From positions 3,348,001 through 3,412,000 of the forward strand of contig OY769916.1 of the NCBI GenBank assembly GCA_963669265.1: 64,000 nucleotides of DNA, in the 5' to 3' direction. Position 1 is the first letter of the stretch. Each line of letters opens with the position of its first letter. Positions 1 to 9,024 of this stretch are shown here, piece by piece. A program made the translations under genes and the position numbers. Below the pieces are notes generated by a model that did not search any database, was not told where the DNA came from, and was given only the letters and a program-made list of their open reading frames with translations. The stretch comes from SZUA-547 sp963669265 (GTDB taxonomy: Bacteria > Pseudomonadota > Alphaproteobacteria > Rhodobacterales > Rhodobacteraceae).

Positions 1-227
1 TCGCTGTTTCGGCGTAAGTTGCTTGGGGGTGAAAGTTGGGTCAATGACGCCAAATCACGCATGTCCGCCAACGCTGCGGGCTTAATAAGGGAGGCGCAAT
101 CCCGGAAGCTCGTCTTGGAAACAGCCCAGAATTGTTGGGCTGGAGCACTTGATGAAGACTTGCGCGACTGTACTCTCACAGCCTCGCCATTTGGGCGGGG
201 CGCTGGAAAATCTAGGGGGAATTCGTG

Positions 228-704
228 ATGCAGCGATCACTGTCGAAACTGTTCGGGTGGAGTGGCGTCGAGATCGCCGCTCCGCGCGGTTCTGGTGTTC
301 TCAAGAATCTGGGCGCCGTCTATCTGGTGCTCGGAGCGTTGCTGATCAGCGCCTCCGCGGAAGCCTCCTCAAAGGTCGACGGAACCCTGCAGGGCACGAT
401 CGGCGGCGAGGCGATTTCGATCAACGGCACCTGTATGCAGGCGGAAGGCGCCTTCGAGTTTTGGTCCGACGGCAAGGGCTTCGCCGTCAACAAGGACGCC
501 GACGGCGATGGCATGTACCTGAATATCGGCATCTTTAACTTCGGCGGTCAGGATCGGGCGAGCATGCGCTACAGCCGCGATGGCGAGACCGTCTATAACG
601 GGGTTCTCAGCTACACGGCCTTTGATGGCCAGTCACTGGCGGTGGATGCTGTACTGGGCAGCAGAACCCAGCTGCCAGCGACCTTCACGGTCGCTTGCGG
701 TTGA
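228..704 (+). CDS. Hypothetical secreted protein
   Basis: I do not recognise this 158-residue protein. The ATG at 228 has a purine-rich AGGGGGA eight bases upstream; a GTG directly before it is an alternative. A hydrophobic stretch at about residues 28-47, ending in small residues, looks like a signal peptide or single anchor. The mature part is rich in Gly, Asp and aromatic residues. Its only two cysteines, one early in the mature part and one next to last, could form a disulfide. It lies about 55 bases before another small secreted protein. Coding-like codon use and a good start support a real gene; the function is unknown. Confidence 0.6.
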   Translation: MQRSLSKLFGWSGVEIAAPRGSGVLKNLGAVYLVLGALLISASAEASSKVDGTLQGTIGGEAISINGTCMQAEGAFEFWSDGKGFAVNKDADGDGMYLNIGIFNFGGQDRASMRYSRDGETVYNGVLSYTAFDGQSLAVDAVLGSRTQLPATFTVACG

Positions 705-759
705 GCGTTCTCAGCGAACCTTCAGTGCCTGCCTACGTATCGAAACATGCGGAGCTAGT

Positions 760-1188
760 ATGAAACTGTCATCACAATCATCCATTTTCTCGGTCGCTCT
801 GAGTATTTCAATGGCGAGCGCTGGAGTGGCGATCGCCAGCGAGAAAACGGCGTGCTCTGAAGCATCGGGCGTCATCGCGGTTGTCGTTGAAAGGATGCCG
901 GACTTTCAGGCGAGTGGAATTAAGCCGCGAATGGCGGTGACGCGCATCGGCGGCGCCGCAGGCGTCGCGCTGGCATACGCCGAAGATGACGATTGGAGCG
1001 ATGCGGAGACAGCTCCGCTGGTGGCCTTGAGAGATACGCGTGAACCAAATGAAAATGGCCAAACCATCTCAAAGGAGGAAGCGCCGGGCGTTATCTATGG
1101 CCATGCGGAAGAATTGGTCGAAGAATTGCGCAGGAAGTGCCCAAACGTCGAGATTGCGGATTTGACGTCGGTTGCGCCAGGCGGCTAG
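760..1188 (+). CDS. Hypothetical secreted protein
   Basis: This 142-residue protein is unrecognised. The reading frame opens further upstream, but the ATG at 760 is followed by a convincing signal peptide (Lys, then a hydrophobic run to Ala-Ser-Glu at about residue 25), so I place the start there. The mature part has two cysteines, one near its N terminus and one about 20 residues from the end, and an acidic middle. No motif gives a function. It follows the first small secreted gene in the same direction and precedes the broken toxin gene; whether the three are linked is unknown. Confidence 0.5.
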   Translation: MKLSSQSSIFSVALSISMASAGVAIASEKTACSEASGVIAVVVERMPDFQASGIKPRMAVTRIGGAAGVALAYAEDDDWSDAETAPLVALRDTREPNENGQTISKEEAPGVIYGHAEELVEELRRKCPNVEIADLTSVAPGG

Positions 1189-1649
1189 ACGGAACCCCAA
1201 GTTGCCGGCGGCCAGAGCAAGCGATGCCACCCGCCAAAACCTGTGTCGCGGCCAGCACCGCCCGACATCCACCATCTCGGCGTTATTGCTTGATATCTTT
1301 GCCACGGCTTGTTCGAAAGCCCAATCAGAGGCGGCCAGCGGGAACCTGACATTGCTTAGCGCATGCTAGGAGCCCGCCTCGATGGCCAAAAAGTCTCAGC
1401 AACAGCTGAAGAGAGAAGCCGACGACCTAAAGTCGCTCTGCGCGGCCGCGCGCAGCAAAGAGCGTAACTGCGCCGTAGTGATCTGCGCCGAAAGTCTCGC
1501 AATGGAAGCCGATCCTCGGTTGACCCACGAAAACCTGAGATAAAAGGCGAAGACCTAGAAGGGCGCGACGGCGAAAGGCCTCCTCGGCAATCTCAAGGTC
1601 AACGGCACGAAGATCGAAATCGCCTGCCTCGAAGAGCCTCCGGGGGGGT

Positions 1650-2984
1650 ATGGAGACCAAGTTCAAACAGTACCTCGCGAAAATCGGCCTCAAGATGAAG
1701 CCTATCCTGATCCCGCCTCTGGCTGAGGAGGCGCCTGACGTCGAGGAGGCGCCGGAGGAAGACGTCGAGGACGAGGAGGAGGTCGCCGGCGCCGATATCG
1801 GCGAATTGCTGCAAAAGGCGCGCAAGAAACCCTACAACGCCGCCTGGCTGCTGGGCGATAGCGGTATGGTTCTGAGAGCCCATCCGCGCCATCCGATCGA
1901 AAAGCTCAATCAGCAGGCGAAGAAGGATGGCGGCGGGCCCCGCGGCGCCCGCGGCGTCATGACCGTCACCGGGAAAACCGTCACGCTTCATTGTGAGGAC
2001 GAGCCGCCGAAGAGTTTCGCGAGACTGGCCAAAGTGTGGATGGCCGATCAGGACTACGTCTACAAAGTGAAAGAAGTGCTGCCGGACGGCGCGGAAATCG
2101 ACAGCGACGACGAAGACGCCGCCACAGACGGCGGCCATCGACCCGAACGCTCCAAGTCTGATCTGGCCGCTGACCTCAAGCATATCGTTGCGGCTTTGAA
2201 ACCTCGCTTTGCGGATATGCCGCCCGATCACGTCAAGGCGCTGAAAGCCGCGCTGAAAGGGTGCGCGCACTCGATTGCGAACGATGATCTGATGGCGGCG
2301 GAGGCGACGCTCGAAAAGATTGGGCACCTGACGGGCGTGAGTGCGGAAACGGCGGCCGCCGGGATGCAAGGGCGCGCAGCGCCCAAATCGAATGGCGCTG
2401 GACCGGAGGGCGACGGCCTGGACGGCGGCGCTCCGATTCAGACGGCCTCAACCCCATCGGGATCGGGCGCCGAACCCCGGAAGGTCTCTCGCGGCCAGAC
2501 GTCGCGCGAAGATGGCCCGGGAGGCGACGGTGGTCCGGAGGGCGATGACGGGCCGGAGTTCGGACGCGGCGTACCACGTGTGTTCAAGGTGAAGACCACC
2601 ATGAACAACCTGCGGTTCAGTATCTACATTGATGAGCAGCGCGGGCGCACCCGGCAACATGCGATCGAGGAAAACAAGGACCCGGAGAATCGCGTTCAAC
2701 CCCTCAATTTCGAGGTGACGCAGGAGCATGTCGACGCCGGATATGTCGTCGTCATGATAGTGGATCCCAGTCTGGAGAAGCTCGACATCCCGGCGATCGA
2801 GGCTGCAGACGACGCATTCAAGGGCCTGTCCGAAGAGGATCAGAAGGCGATCAATGCGGCGGCTGACAAACTGTTTTGGCAGCTGACCGGCATGGAGGAG
2901 GGGCACATCCTGGATCCCAAAGATCTGGGATTTGATCAGCTGGCGCAGTCCTGGAAAGCCTTCCGGGTCGACCTGTTGAACTAG
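1650..2984 (+). CDS. Open segment of the broken toxin: repeat domain 2 and acidic linker
   Basis: This is a 444-codon open segment of the pseudogene. Its ATG follows a seven-G run and probably is not a native start. Residues about 47-150 form a domain whose pattern (aliphatic-rich helix, A-R-K, N-A, H/D-P-R, G-x-M-x-V-x-G, C-x-x-E-P-P) matches the region encoded just upstream at 1418-1710, which carries two stops. A strongly acidic strip (residues 28-46) precedes it and a Gly/Pro/Glu-rich linker follows (about 235-310). The end reads through a TAG at 2982 into the next segment in the same frame without a gap in coding character. Confidence 0.45.
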   Translation: METKFKQYLAKIGLKMKPILIPPLAEEAPDVEEAPEEDVEDEEEVAGADIGELLQKARKKPYNAAWLLGDSGMVLRAHPRHPIEKLNQQAKKDGGGPRGARGVMTVTGKTVTLHCEDEPPKSFARLAKVWMADQDYVYKVKEVLPDGAEIDSDDEDAATDGGHRPERSKSDLAADLKHIVAALKPRFADMPPDHVKALKAALKGCAHSIANDDLMAAEATLEKIGHLTGVSAETAAAGMQGRAAPKSNGAGPEGDGLDGGAPIQTASTPSGSGAEPRKVSRGQTSREDGPGGDGGPEGDDGPEFGRGVPRVFKVKTTMNNLRFSIYIDEQRGRTRQHAIEENKDPENRVQPLNFEVTQEHVDAGYVVVMIVDPSLEKLDIPAIEAADDAFKGLSEEDQKAINAAADKLFWQLTGMEEGHILDPKDLGFDQLAQSWKAFRVDLLN

Positions 2985-3026
2985 AAATCTGCCGTTGAAG
3001 GACTGCCGCCGATCGTCTTTGACGTC

Positions 3027-4079
3027 ATGTCCAAATGGGGCGTCGACGGCGTTGAAATCACACCGGGGAATTATGACGCGGCGCTCGCGGTCGGAGAGAT
3101 GCTGACTGGAATAACCGACGAGCAGATCGAAGACTGCATGAGCCGTGTCGAGGGCCAGACCAACGATCCGGCCAAAGTGGCGATGTCGCTGAGGAAGTAT
3201 CGGATCGAACTGTCGGAAAAGCGGGAGGAGCGGCAGGAGCGGGTCGAGTCCCAAAATGGCCTCGTGGGGCGCGATAAACTCTATGAGGTTTGGATATTCG
3301 CCAAGAAAACGATGCATCTGCAACCGACGGCTCAGAGCGACATCGACGAGAACTGTGCGATCGGCGAAGCGAGAAAAGAGCTGCCCAATCTTTTGAAGCA
3401 ATGGGGGTACGAGAGCGAAGAAGCGTTCGAAAACTCGGTTCGCGATTACGCCGAAGACTTTAGGAACGAGGCCGTGAACATCGCGAATGACGCGATGGAT
3501 TACACCGAGGCGGAGATGTACCGCTACGAGCAAAGCCTTAGCGATAACAAGCTCAACACAATGCTGGAGCAGCTTCAACTCGCCCATTCGGCGGATGGCG
3601 GCAAGCAATTTCAATACATTGTCCTCGACACCATTGTCAGCGGCAGTAAAGAGCTGACCGAGTTAGTCAGCCAGCTCAGGATCACCAAATCGGCGTTCAA
3701 CATCGACGACGCAGTGCGCGAAGCCCTGATGGGGGCGCGAACGGCGAGCGAGTTGAAGAAGAAGATCGGAGAGCTGCTTGAAGAGCGCAGGGCCGCCATA
3801 GACGAGACCCGGGAACGGCTGGAGGACGATCCCGATTTGATTTGGAGCTTTGACGCCGCTATCGCGCAGGCGCGTGTATCGACCAATGTCGGGAGCACTG
3901 GCATTCACGACGCCATCCTTGATGACGAAGCCAAACGGCACGCGCGCGACAAACTGGCGCGCGAACTCACGCTTGGCGGGGCGGCGATGATTGGCGGCTT
4001 CCTCGCGGGCGGCCCGGCCGGCTCCGCTGCGGCAGTGGGCGCGGTGGTCGGGATGACAACCGCAGGCGCTGAGGCTTGA
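3027..4079 (+). CDS. Open segment of the broken toxin: helical middle
   Basis: This 350-codon open segment is in the same frame as the one before it; fourteen sense codons join the TAG at 2982 to this ATG, which lacks a ribosome binding site. It is mostly charged helix with heptad-like stretches near residues 220-265, compatible with a coiled coil. It closes with a Gly/Ala-rich hydrophobic run (about residues 315-345) of the kind seen in membrane-inserting or pretoxin regions. A TGA at 4077 ends it, and the frame again continues open (through 4158) to 4344. I read it as the central body of the inactivated toxin. Confidence 0.4.
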   Translation: MSKWGVDGVEITPGNYDAALAVGEMLTGITDEQIEDCMSRVEGQTNDPAKVAMSLRKYRIELSEKREERQERVESQNGLVGRDKLYEVWIFAKKTMHLQPTAQSDIDENCAIGEARKELPNLLKQWGYESEEAFENSVRDYAEDFRNEAVNIANDAMDYTEAEMYRYEQSLSDNKLNTMLEQLQLAHSADGGKQFQYIVLDTIVSGSKELTELVSQLRITKSAFNIDDAVREALMGARTASELKKKIGELLEERRAAIDETRERLEDDPDLIWSFDAAIAQARVSTNVGSTGIHDAILDDEAKRHARDKLARELTLGGAAMIGGFLAGGPAGSAAAVGAVVGMTTAGAEA

Positions 4080-4367
4080 ATAACCTGGCAGGAGCACACG
4101 GCGCAGGAGGACGGCTACGAAGCGGGCCTCGTATCGAACAGGCCGGAATTCGCCTGGGTGGTCATCGAATTGATGCTGCTGCCGGTCGACGTGTTCGAAA
4201 TTGCAACGGTGATCAAGGCGGCGAGCAAGGCGGCAAAGGCGGCCAAATCCGCGAAGGTAGCTGAGATCGTTCACGCTCAGTCAAAGACTGGCAAGGCGTT
4301 GGCCAAGTTCAATACGGCGCAGGGCGAGATCGAGAACACCAAATAGGCTGCGGCGGCGGTCGACGAT

Positions 4368-5042
4368 TTGATGGCCGAGATCGAAGTGGCTCAGAAAGAG
4401 GTGGCACAGGCGATCCACCGCGCGGCCCTGCGCGAAGCCGAAGCGGCGGCATCCTGGAACAGCGCACGCAAGGAAATGGCCGGGCGTCTGCGCGGCGTCA
4501 CGAACGTGGCCGGAGAGATTCTGGAGTACATGTACTATTTCGCCTATCCGGTCTGCAACTCGCTGCGCCGGGGCATCGAAGAGATCAATGTCATCCTCAA
4601 GACCAAGCGCATGGTAGCGCTCCAAGAGGCCTTGGGCGAGCTCGATCCGCAGGGTTTCAAAGAAATGCTCTCGGTCATCGAAATGGTGAAGACGAGAGAT
4701 TGGCCGAAGGTCAAGAAGCGGGCCGTCGAACTCAAGATTTACGAGGACACGTTTATCGAGGCGTTCAGCGTATGGTCGCGCGATCCGAATATGGGAACGG
4801 ACAAGTTCATTGCGCGCGTGCTGGAGCCGATGGCCGGGCATGTAAAGCCCCGGATGGCGACAGAAGTTCTTTCGACGGAAACGGTGCAGCGGCTCAAAGC
4901 TTTGGCCAAGGCCATGCCAAAGGGCGCAAAGAATAAAGGCGGCGTAGACGAGTTGCGCCGCGAGATCCAAAAAACGATGGAGGCGCACGCGAACGGTGCG
5001 ATATCGGATGCAGATCTCGAGGCCAGCCGCAAAAATGTTTGA
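4368..5042 (+). CDS. Open segment of the broken toxin: helical region before the nuclease
   Basis: This 224-codon open segment is in frame with the segment ending at the TAG at 4344, from which it is separated by seven sense codons. It has no ribosome binding site. The predicted protein is helical and rich in Lys, Glu and Ala. It ends prematurely when the frame changes at the five-A run at 5031-5035; one base fewer there would continue it smoothly into the nuclease-bearing segment. No known domain is evident. Confidence 0.4.
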   Translation: MMAEIEVAQKEVAQAIHRAALREAEAAASWNSARKEMAGRLRGVTNVAGEILEYMYYFAYPVCNSLRRGIEEINVILKTKRMVALQEALGELDPQGFKEMLSVIEMVKTRDWPKVKKRAVELKIYEDTFIEAFSVWSRDPNMGTDKFIARVLEPMAGHVKPRMATEVLSTETVQRLKALAKAMPKGAKNKGGVDELRREIQKTMEAHANGAISDADLEASRKNV

Positions 5043-5826
5043 GGTGCGAACTCAACGATTGATTGAGGGCGATCCGGTCATTCGGGAGGTCATGGCGCGC
5101 CCGGATAGTCTCCTCGAAGGTCTCGAAGGCGGTGACCTGAAGAGAGCCAAGGAGCTCTTCAACGACTGGGTCAAGGAAATCAGCGATCAGTATCAACAAG
5201 GATCTGATGTGCTGGAGACCTTCGCGGAGTATATGCGGAACGCGCGGGGCGCAGGGGACATTCCGCAGATTTTGCACCAGCGCGAAGTTGGCGATCACCT
5301 GTCACGAACCGGGAATTGGGGCAGCGGCGTTCCCGGTGATGGAAACTGCGTCCCAACCCGGCCGGATATCCAGAAGAAAATGCTGGAGCACTACATGGAG
5401 GTCAGCAAGCAATACCCAGACCTCACGCTCGAAGACTTTTGGGAGAATCCGTTCAAGGACGGCTATCCGGACTTCTCAAAATATGTCGATCACGGCTGGC
5501 AGTCCAACAAGCCCGGCGTCGCCTATCTGACGGCCGAGGATTTCGTTCTGCCCAAGGTCGATGAGAGCGGCAAGAAACTGACGAAAAAGGAGGCGAAATC
5601 GAAGCTCCGCGCGGAACATGACAGGAAGGCGGACGAGCAATGGGCCCAAAAAATGAGCGCGCTGTACCCTGATGAGCAGTGGTCGGCGGAGACGGCTGAG
5701 ACGTATCGAAAACTGCACGGCCTGACCTGGCACCATGTGGAGAACTCGAACGAATTACAGCTGGTGCCGTCATGGCTGCATGGACATATCGGACATAAAG
5801 GCGGCGTCTCGACATCCTCCACCTAG
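5035..5826 (+). CDS. Open segment of the broken toxin: WHH-type HNH nuclease tip
   Basis: This 263-codon segment has as its first ATG the one created by the five-A run. The last 40 residues carry T-W-H-H, then N-E-L-Q-L-V-P, then L-H-x-x-I-G-H-x-G-G. That is the signature of the HNH/Endonuclease VII-fold nucleases named for a conserved WHH, which act as C-terminal toxin domains in bacterial competition systems. Upstream, the G-Y-P-D-F-S-K-Y motif also fits that family. All the expected catalytic histidines are present, so this tip itself looks intact although the full protein cannot be made. No immunity gene follows; the next gene is torD on the other strand. Confidence 0.55.
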   Translation: MFEVRTQRLIEGDPVIREVMARPDSLLEGLEGGDLKRAKELFNDWVKEISDQYQQGSDVLETFAEYMRNARGAGDIPQILHQREVGDHLSRTGNWGSGVPGDGNCVPTRPDIQKKMLEHYMEVSKQYPDLTLEDFWENPFKDGYPDFSKYVDHGWQSNKPGVAYLTAEDFVLPKVDESGKKLTKKEAKSKLRAEHDRKADEQWAQKMSALYPDEQWSAETAETYRKLHGLTWHHVENSNELQLVPSWLHGHIGHKGGVSTSST

Positions 5827-5942
5827 TTGGTTTTATGCGACTTGAGCACGGTTTTGACCGAGCAAGCTGATGAAAACTCCGCAATTACAGGTGAATGGAA
5901 ACTAGTTTAGTCGAGCGGACAGCACGCGCCGCGCCGCTGAAG

Positions 5943-6551
5943 TCAGTCGCCGCGATCAATCTCGCTCAGCGAATGCAGATACTTCACGAGCATTGCCGCA
6001 AGCGATTGGTAGAAGGGGCTCTTCACCTCGTGTCTGCGAACGCGCTCAGCAACCGCTGCGGCCAATGGCGAGAGTTCGCTTTCCAGAAAAGACGCCGGAT
6101 CCTCGCCCCCCGTGTCGCCGCCGAGGAGATGCGCCAGATACTCCAGTATGATCGACAAATGATCGGCCGGTTCGTCCATACCGCCGACAGGCGACAACCC
6201 GGCCGCGTCCAGCCGCGCCGTCATCCGTTCATGCGCAGCCCCGTAAAGCCGACCTTCTTCGTAGACGGATCCGTATGGCGTCGCCGATGCGGCGCCAGGG
6301 ACGAGGAAGAGTGAACTGAACTCGATCCTGAGCGCTGTCGCGGGAACATCGCGCTCCGCCAGCGCCCTTAACGCGCCGGTGAACGCGGCCTGTTCGTCGC
6401 TGATGTCCGAACGGCGCGACACCGCGGCGAAGAACGGCTCCGCCGCGCCCGACAGATAGGCCCCGACCGCATCTTCCGACAGCTCCTGCGCGAAGATCGT
6501 CGAGAACCATCGGCAGATCTCGACGTCGTCGATGGCGACGGCCCCGTCCAT
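5943..6551 (-). CDS. torD: TorD-family chaperone for TMAO reductase
   Basis: This 202-residue cytoplasmic chaperone belongs to the TorD/DmsD family, which binds the Tat signal and apo-form of molybdenum reductases until the cofactor is inserted. The sequence is all-helical, with the family's central E-F-S-S-L-F and Y-G-S-V-Y motifs (about residues 77-98) and E-P-A-D-H-L (about 127-132). Its ATG follows the TGA of torA with no gap, so the two are translationally coupled. It is the last gene of the torECAD order known from Shewanella, which supports the assignment. Confidence 0.88.
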   Translation of the reverse strand: MDGAVAIDDVEICRWFSTIFAQELSEDAVGAYLSGAAEPFFAAVSRRSDISDEQAAFTGALRALAERDVPATALRIEFSSLFLVPGAASATPYGSVYEEGRLYGAAHERMTARLDAAGLSPVGGMDEPADHLSIILEYLAHLLGGDTGGEDPASFLESELSPLAAAVAERVRRHEVKSPFYQSLAAMLVKYLHSLSEIDRGD

Positions 6552-9014
6552 TCAGATCGTCACTTCTGTCGGTCCGCCGAACGACGTGACCGCCGGTGCA
6601 GGACCTTCGAATTTCTCCACTTCCACCAAGCACGTGTTGGCGATGGTCGCCTGCGAGAGTTTCGAGGCACCGATATCCATGGTCACGGTGTTCGGGTCGC
6701 CATAAGTGTCGAGCGCGCCGATTTCGGCGTCCACAGGGCCGTACCACGCGCCTTCATGGATCCGCACGACGCCCGGCGCATAATTCTCGGACACCCGCAC
6801 GCCGGCCAGCAATTGCCCGCGATCATTGAAGACCCGAACCAGATCGCCATCGACGAGCCCGCGCGCCTCGGCGTCTTCGGGGCTCATCCAGATCGGCTCA
6901 CGCTCCTGCACCGCATAGGTCGCGCGATACGGATCAGACTCGCACATCTGCGAATGCAGACGCTGGTCCGGGTGGCACGATTGCAGCCAGAGCGGATGGC
7001 GGTCGGACCCCGGTCCGCCATGGGAGCGCTCGATCTTCTCCATCCATTTCGGGTGCGCGCCGCAATCCTCATAGCCGTATTTCTCGATAGTGCGGCTGGT
7101 GATCTCGATGAAACCGGACGGCGTGCCCAGTGCGTTGATTTCCGGGTCTTCACGGAAATTGGCGTGGCGCACCCAGTCTGCGCCGCGCGGGAAGCGAACG
7201 AGGCCCTGGTCCCAGAACGCGTCGAATTCCGGCATGTCGAATCGCCCCGCGTTGGCGTCGCGGGCGCCGTTGTAGAGGGATGCGACCCATTCCATTTCGC
7301 CCATTCCGCGGGTGTATTCGGTCTTGCGCCCGAGGCGGTCGGCGAGGCTGGAGAAGATCTCGAAATCCGGTTTCGAATGGAACAGCGGGTCGATCAGCTT
7401 GTGCATCGCCAGAACGCCGCTATTGGCGTAGCTGCCGTACATGTCGAGATCGTTGCGCTCGAACTGGGTGCAGGCGGGCAATACGAGGTCGGCGTGGCGG
7501 CAGGTCGCCGTCCATGCGAAGTCGACCGCCACAATCGTCTCCAAGCCTCGGATCGCCTGACGCATCTTGTTGCGGTCCTGATGGTGGTGGAACGGGTTGT
7601 TGCCGACGAAGACCGCCATTTTCAGGTCCGGCAGCGTCACTTCGTTGCCGTTGTGCTGGATCTTTGCGCCCGGGTTCAGCAGCGCGTCCACCCAGCGCGT
7701 GGTCGGGATCACCGAACTGGCCTCACCGAACTCGCCGTCATGTTTCGGCGTCTTGCCCAAGTCGAGATTCAGCGGGAAGGCACCTGGCATGGTCGCGCCG
7801 GAGGTCGCGATGCCGACGCTGCTGTAGTGGTGCGAATAGCTGACACCGCCGCCCGGCAGGCCGACCTGACCGAGCATTGTGGCGAGGATCGCGCCCATCC
7901 AGTAGGGCTGTTCGCCATGTTGCTGGCGCTGGATCGACCAGCCGAACATGAACTGGGTGCGCCCTTCGGCCAGCAGGCGGGCGAACTCGCGGATCTTGTC
8001 CGGCGCCACGCCGCAGATCTCGGCGGCCCATTCCGGCGTCCGCTCGACGCCCTCGTCGTCTTCGCCCATGACATAAGCGATGAACTGATCGAACCCGAGC
8101 GCGTAGACGTCGAGGAACTCTTTGTCGTGCAGGTCCTCGGTATAGAGCGTGTGCGCGATGGCGAGCATCATCGTCACGTCGGTCTGCGGATTCACATAGA
8201 TCTGTTCGCATCCGATGTGGTTCTGGGTCTTGCTGCGCACCGGATCTACAGAGATCACGCGCATCTCGCCATTGGCGATCTTGTCCCGCAGCGCGTCGAA
8301 ATACTCCAGGCTCTCATGCGTCTCGCACTGCCAGCCCACTTGCAGGTTCTTCACCGGATCGGAGGCCCAGAACACAAGCGTGTCGGTGTTCTCCATGATC
8401 ACCGGCCAAGAGGTGCCCTGCGCATAGACCTCGGTGGAGCCGAGAACGTAGGGCAGGATCGTCTGCCCGGCGCCGGTTGAATAGTCCCCGACCTTGCGCA
8501 CGTATTTCCCATGCATCGAGACCGCGCGGTTCATATGGTTGATGGCGGAGTGGAACTGCCCCGTCTGGCGCCATCCCGTGGCCCCGGCGTAGAGGCCGGA
8601 GGGTCCGTAAGTGGTCTGAATGCGCTCCAACTCCTCATAAAAGAGATCCAGCGCCTCGTCCCAGGTGATCCGCACGTATCGATTGTCGCCGCGAGTCGTG
8701 CGGTCCGCGCCGGCGCGTTTGTCCAGCCAGTCGGCGCGCGCCATCGGATAGCGGATACGGGATGGAGAATAGATCAACCCCTTGATTCCGTTGACCATGT
8801 CAGTGGGATTGGGATCGTCGTCGATCGGCAAGACCTCGGCCACCTTGCCGCCCTTCACCAGCGCTTTGATGGCGCCCCAGTGCGAGCCGGTGGTTCTCCA
8901 AACGCCGTCGCTGGTCACCTGCGCGGCCGCGGATCGGGTCAGAAGATTGGGGCCGATCAGGCCAGCGGCGCACCCGGCGGCCAGGCCTTTAAGAACGTCT
9001 CTGCGAGTGGTCAT
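6552..9014 (-). CDS. torA: Trimethylamine-N-oxide reductase, molybdopterin catalytic subunit
   Basis: This 820-residue periplasmic enzyme reduces TMAO to trimethylamine as a terminal electron acceptor. A Tat signal (T-T-R-R-D-V-L-K, then a hydrophobic run and A-A-A-Q at about residue 32) marks it for folded export with bis-MGD. It lacks the N-terminal [4Fe-4S] cysteines of nitrate and formate enzymes, as expected for TorA. The Y-S-T-G-A-G-Q segment carries the serine that ligates Mo in this family. Its length matches TorA. It sits between torC (10 bases upstream) and torD (no gap). DMSO or biotin sulfoxide reduction is a possible alternative, but the torE/C/D neighbours favour TMAO. Confidence 0.92.
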   Translation of the reverse strand: MTTRRDVLKGLAAGCAAGLIGPNLLTRSAAAQVTSDGVWRTTGSHWGAIKALVKGGKVAEVLPIDDDPNPTDMVNGIKGLIYSPSRIRYPMARADWLDKRAGADRTTRGDNRYVRITWDEALDLFYEELERIQTTYGPSGLYAGATGWRQTGQFHSAINHMNRAVSMHGKYVRKVGDYSTGAGQTILPYVLGSTEVYAQGTSWPVIMENTDTLVFWASDPVKNLQVGWQCETHESLEYFDALRDKIANGEMRVISVDPVRSKTQNHIGCEQIYVNPQTDVTMMLAIAHTLYTEDLHDKEFLDVYALGFDQFIAYVMGEDDEGVERTPEWAAEICGVAPDKIREFARLLAEGRTQFMFGWSIQRQQHGEQPYWMGAILATMLGQVGLPGGGVSYSHHYSSVGIATSGATMPGAFPLNLDLGKTPKHDGEFGEASSVIPTTRWVDALLNPGAKIQHNGNEVTLPDLKMAVFVGNNPFHHHQDRNKMRQAIRGLETIVAVDFAWTATCRHADLVLPACTQFERNDLDMYGSYANSGVLAMHKLIDPLFHSKPDFEIFSSLADRLGRKTEYTRGMGEMEWVASLYNGARDANAGRFDMPEFDAFWDQGLVRFPRGADWVRHANFREDPEINALGTPSGFIEITSRTIEKYGYEDCGAHPKWMEKIERSHGGPGSDRHPLWLQSCHPDQRLHSQMCESDPYRATYAVQEREPIWMSPEDAEARGLVDGDLVRVFNDRGQLLAGVRVSENYAPGVVRIHEGAWYGPVDAEIGALDTYGDPNTVTMDIGASKLSQATIANTCLVEVEKFEGPAPAVTSFGGPTEVTI

Positions 9015-9024
9015 GGTGCTCTCC

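Larger units (their letters stand above)
1382..5826 (+). pseudogene. Broken giant polymorphic toxin gene with C-terminal WHH nuclease domain
   Basis: Five consecutive open segments in this stretch lie in one translational path. It starts at the ATG at 1382 (AGGAG nine bases upstream) and is interrupted by in-frame TAA 1541, TAG 1556, TAG 2982, TGA 4077 and TAG 4344, plus two frame changes, at a run of seven G (1642-1648) and a run of five A (5031-5035). Dropping one base from each run gives exactly 1480 codons plus a stop. None of the internal ATGs I checked (3027, 4158, 4368) has a ribosome binding site. The predicted order is two copies of a roughly 100-residue domain, an acidic linker, a helical middle, a Gly/Ala hydrophobic segment, a pretoxin-like hydrophobic helix and a C-terminal WHH-type HNH nuclease domain. 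WHH nucleases are known polymorphic-toxin tips. I infer a recently inactivated toxin; no immunity or secretion gene is visible nearby. Confidence 0.75.

Noticed and set aside
19..228. 69-codon frame at the left edge
   Set aside because: TTG start, no ribosome binding site and no protein-like features; it ends at the start of the next gene.
1382..5826. Recoded stop codons or programmed frameshifting as explanation for the interrupted toxin gene
   Set aside because: All three stop types occur and two shifts would be needed; the rest of the window uses stops normally. Decay is simpler.
6756..8480. 574-codon plus-strand open frame
   Set aside because: It is antisense to torA and arises from GC-rich codon bias; no start signal or recognisable protein.
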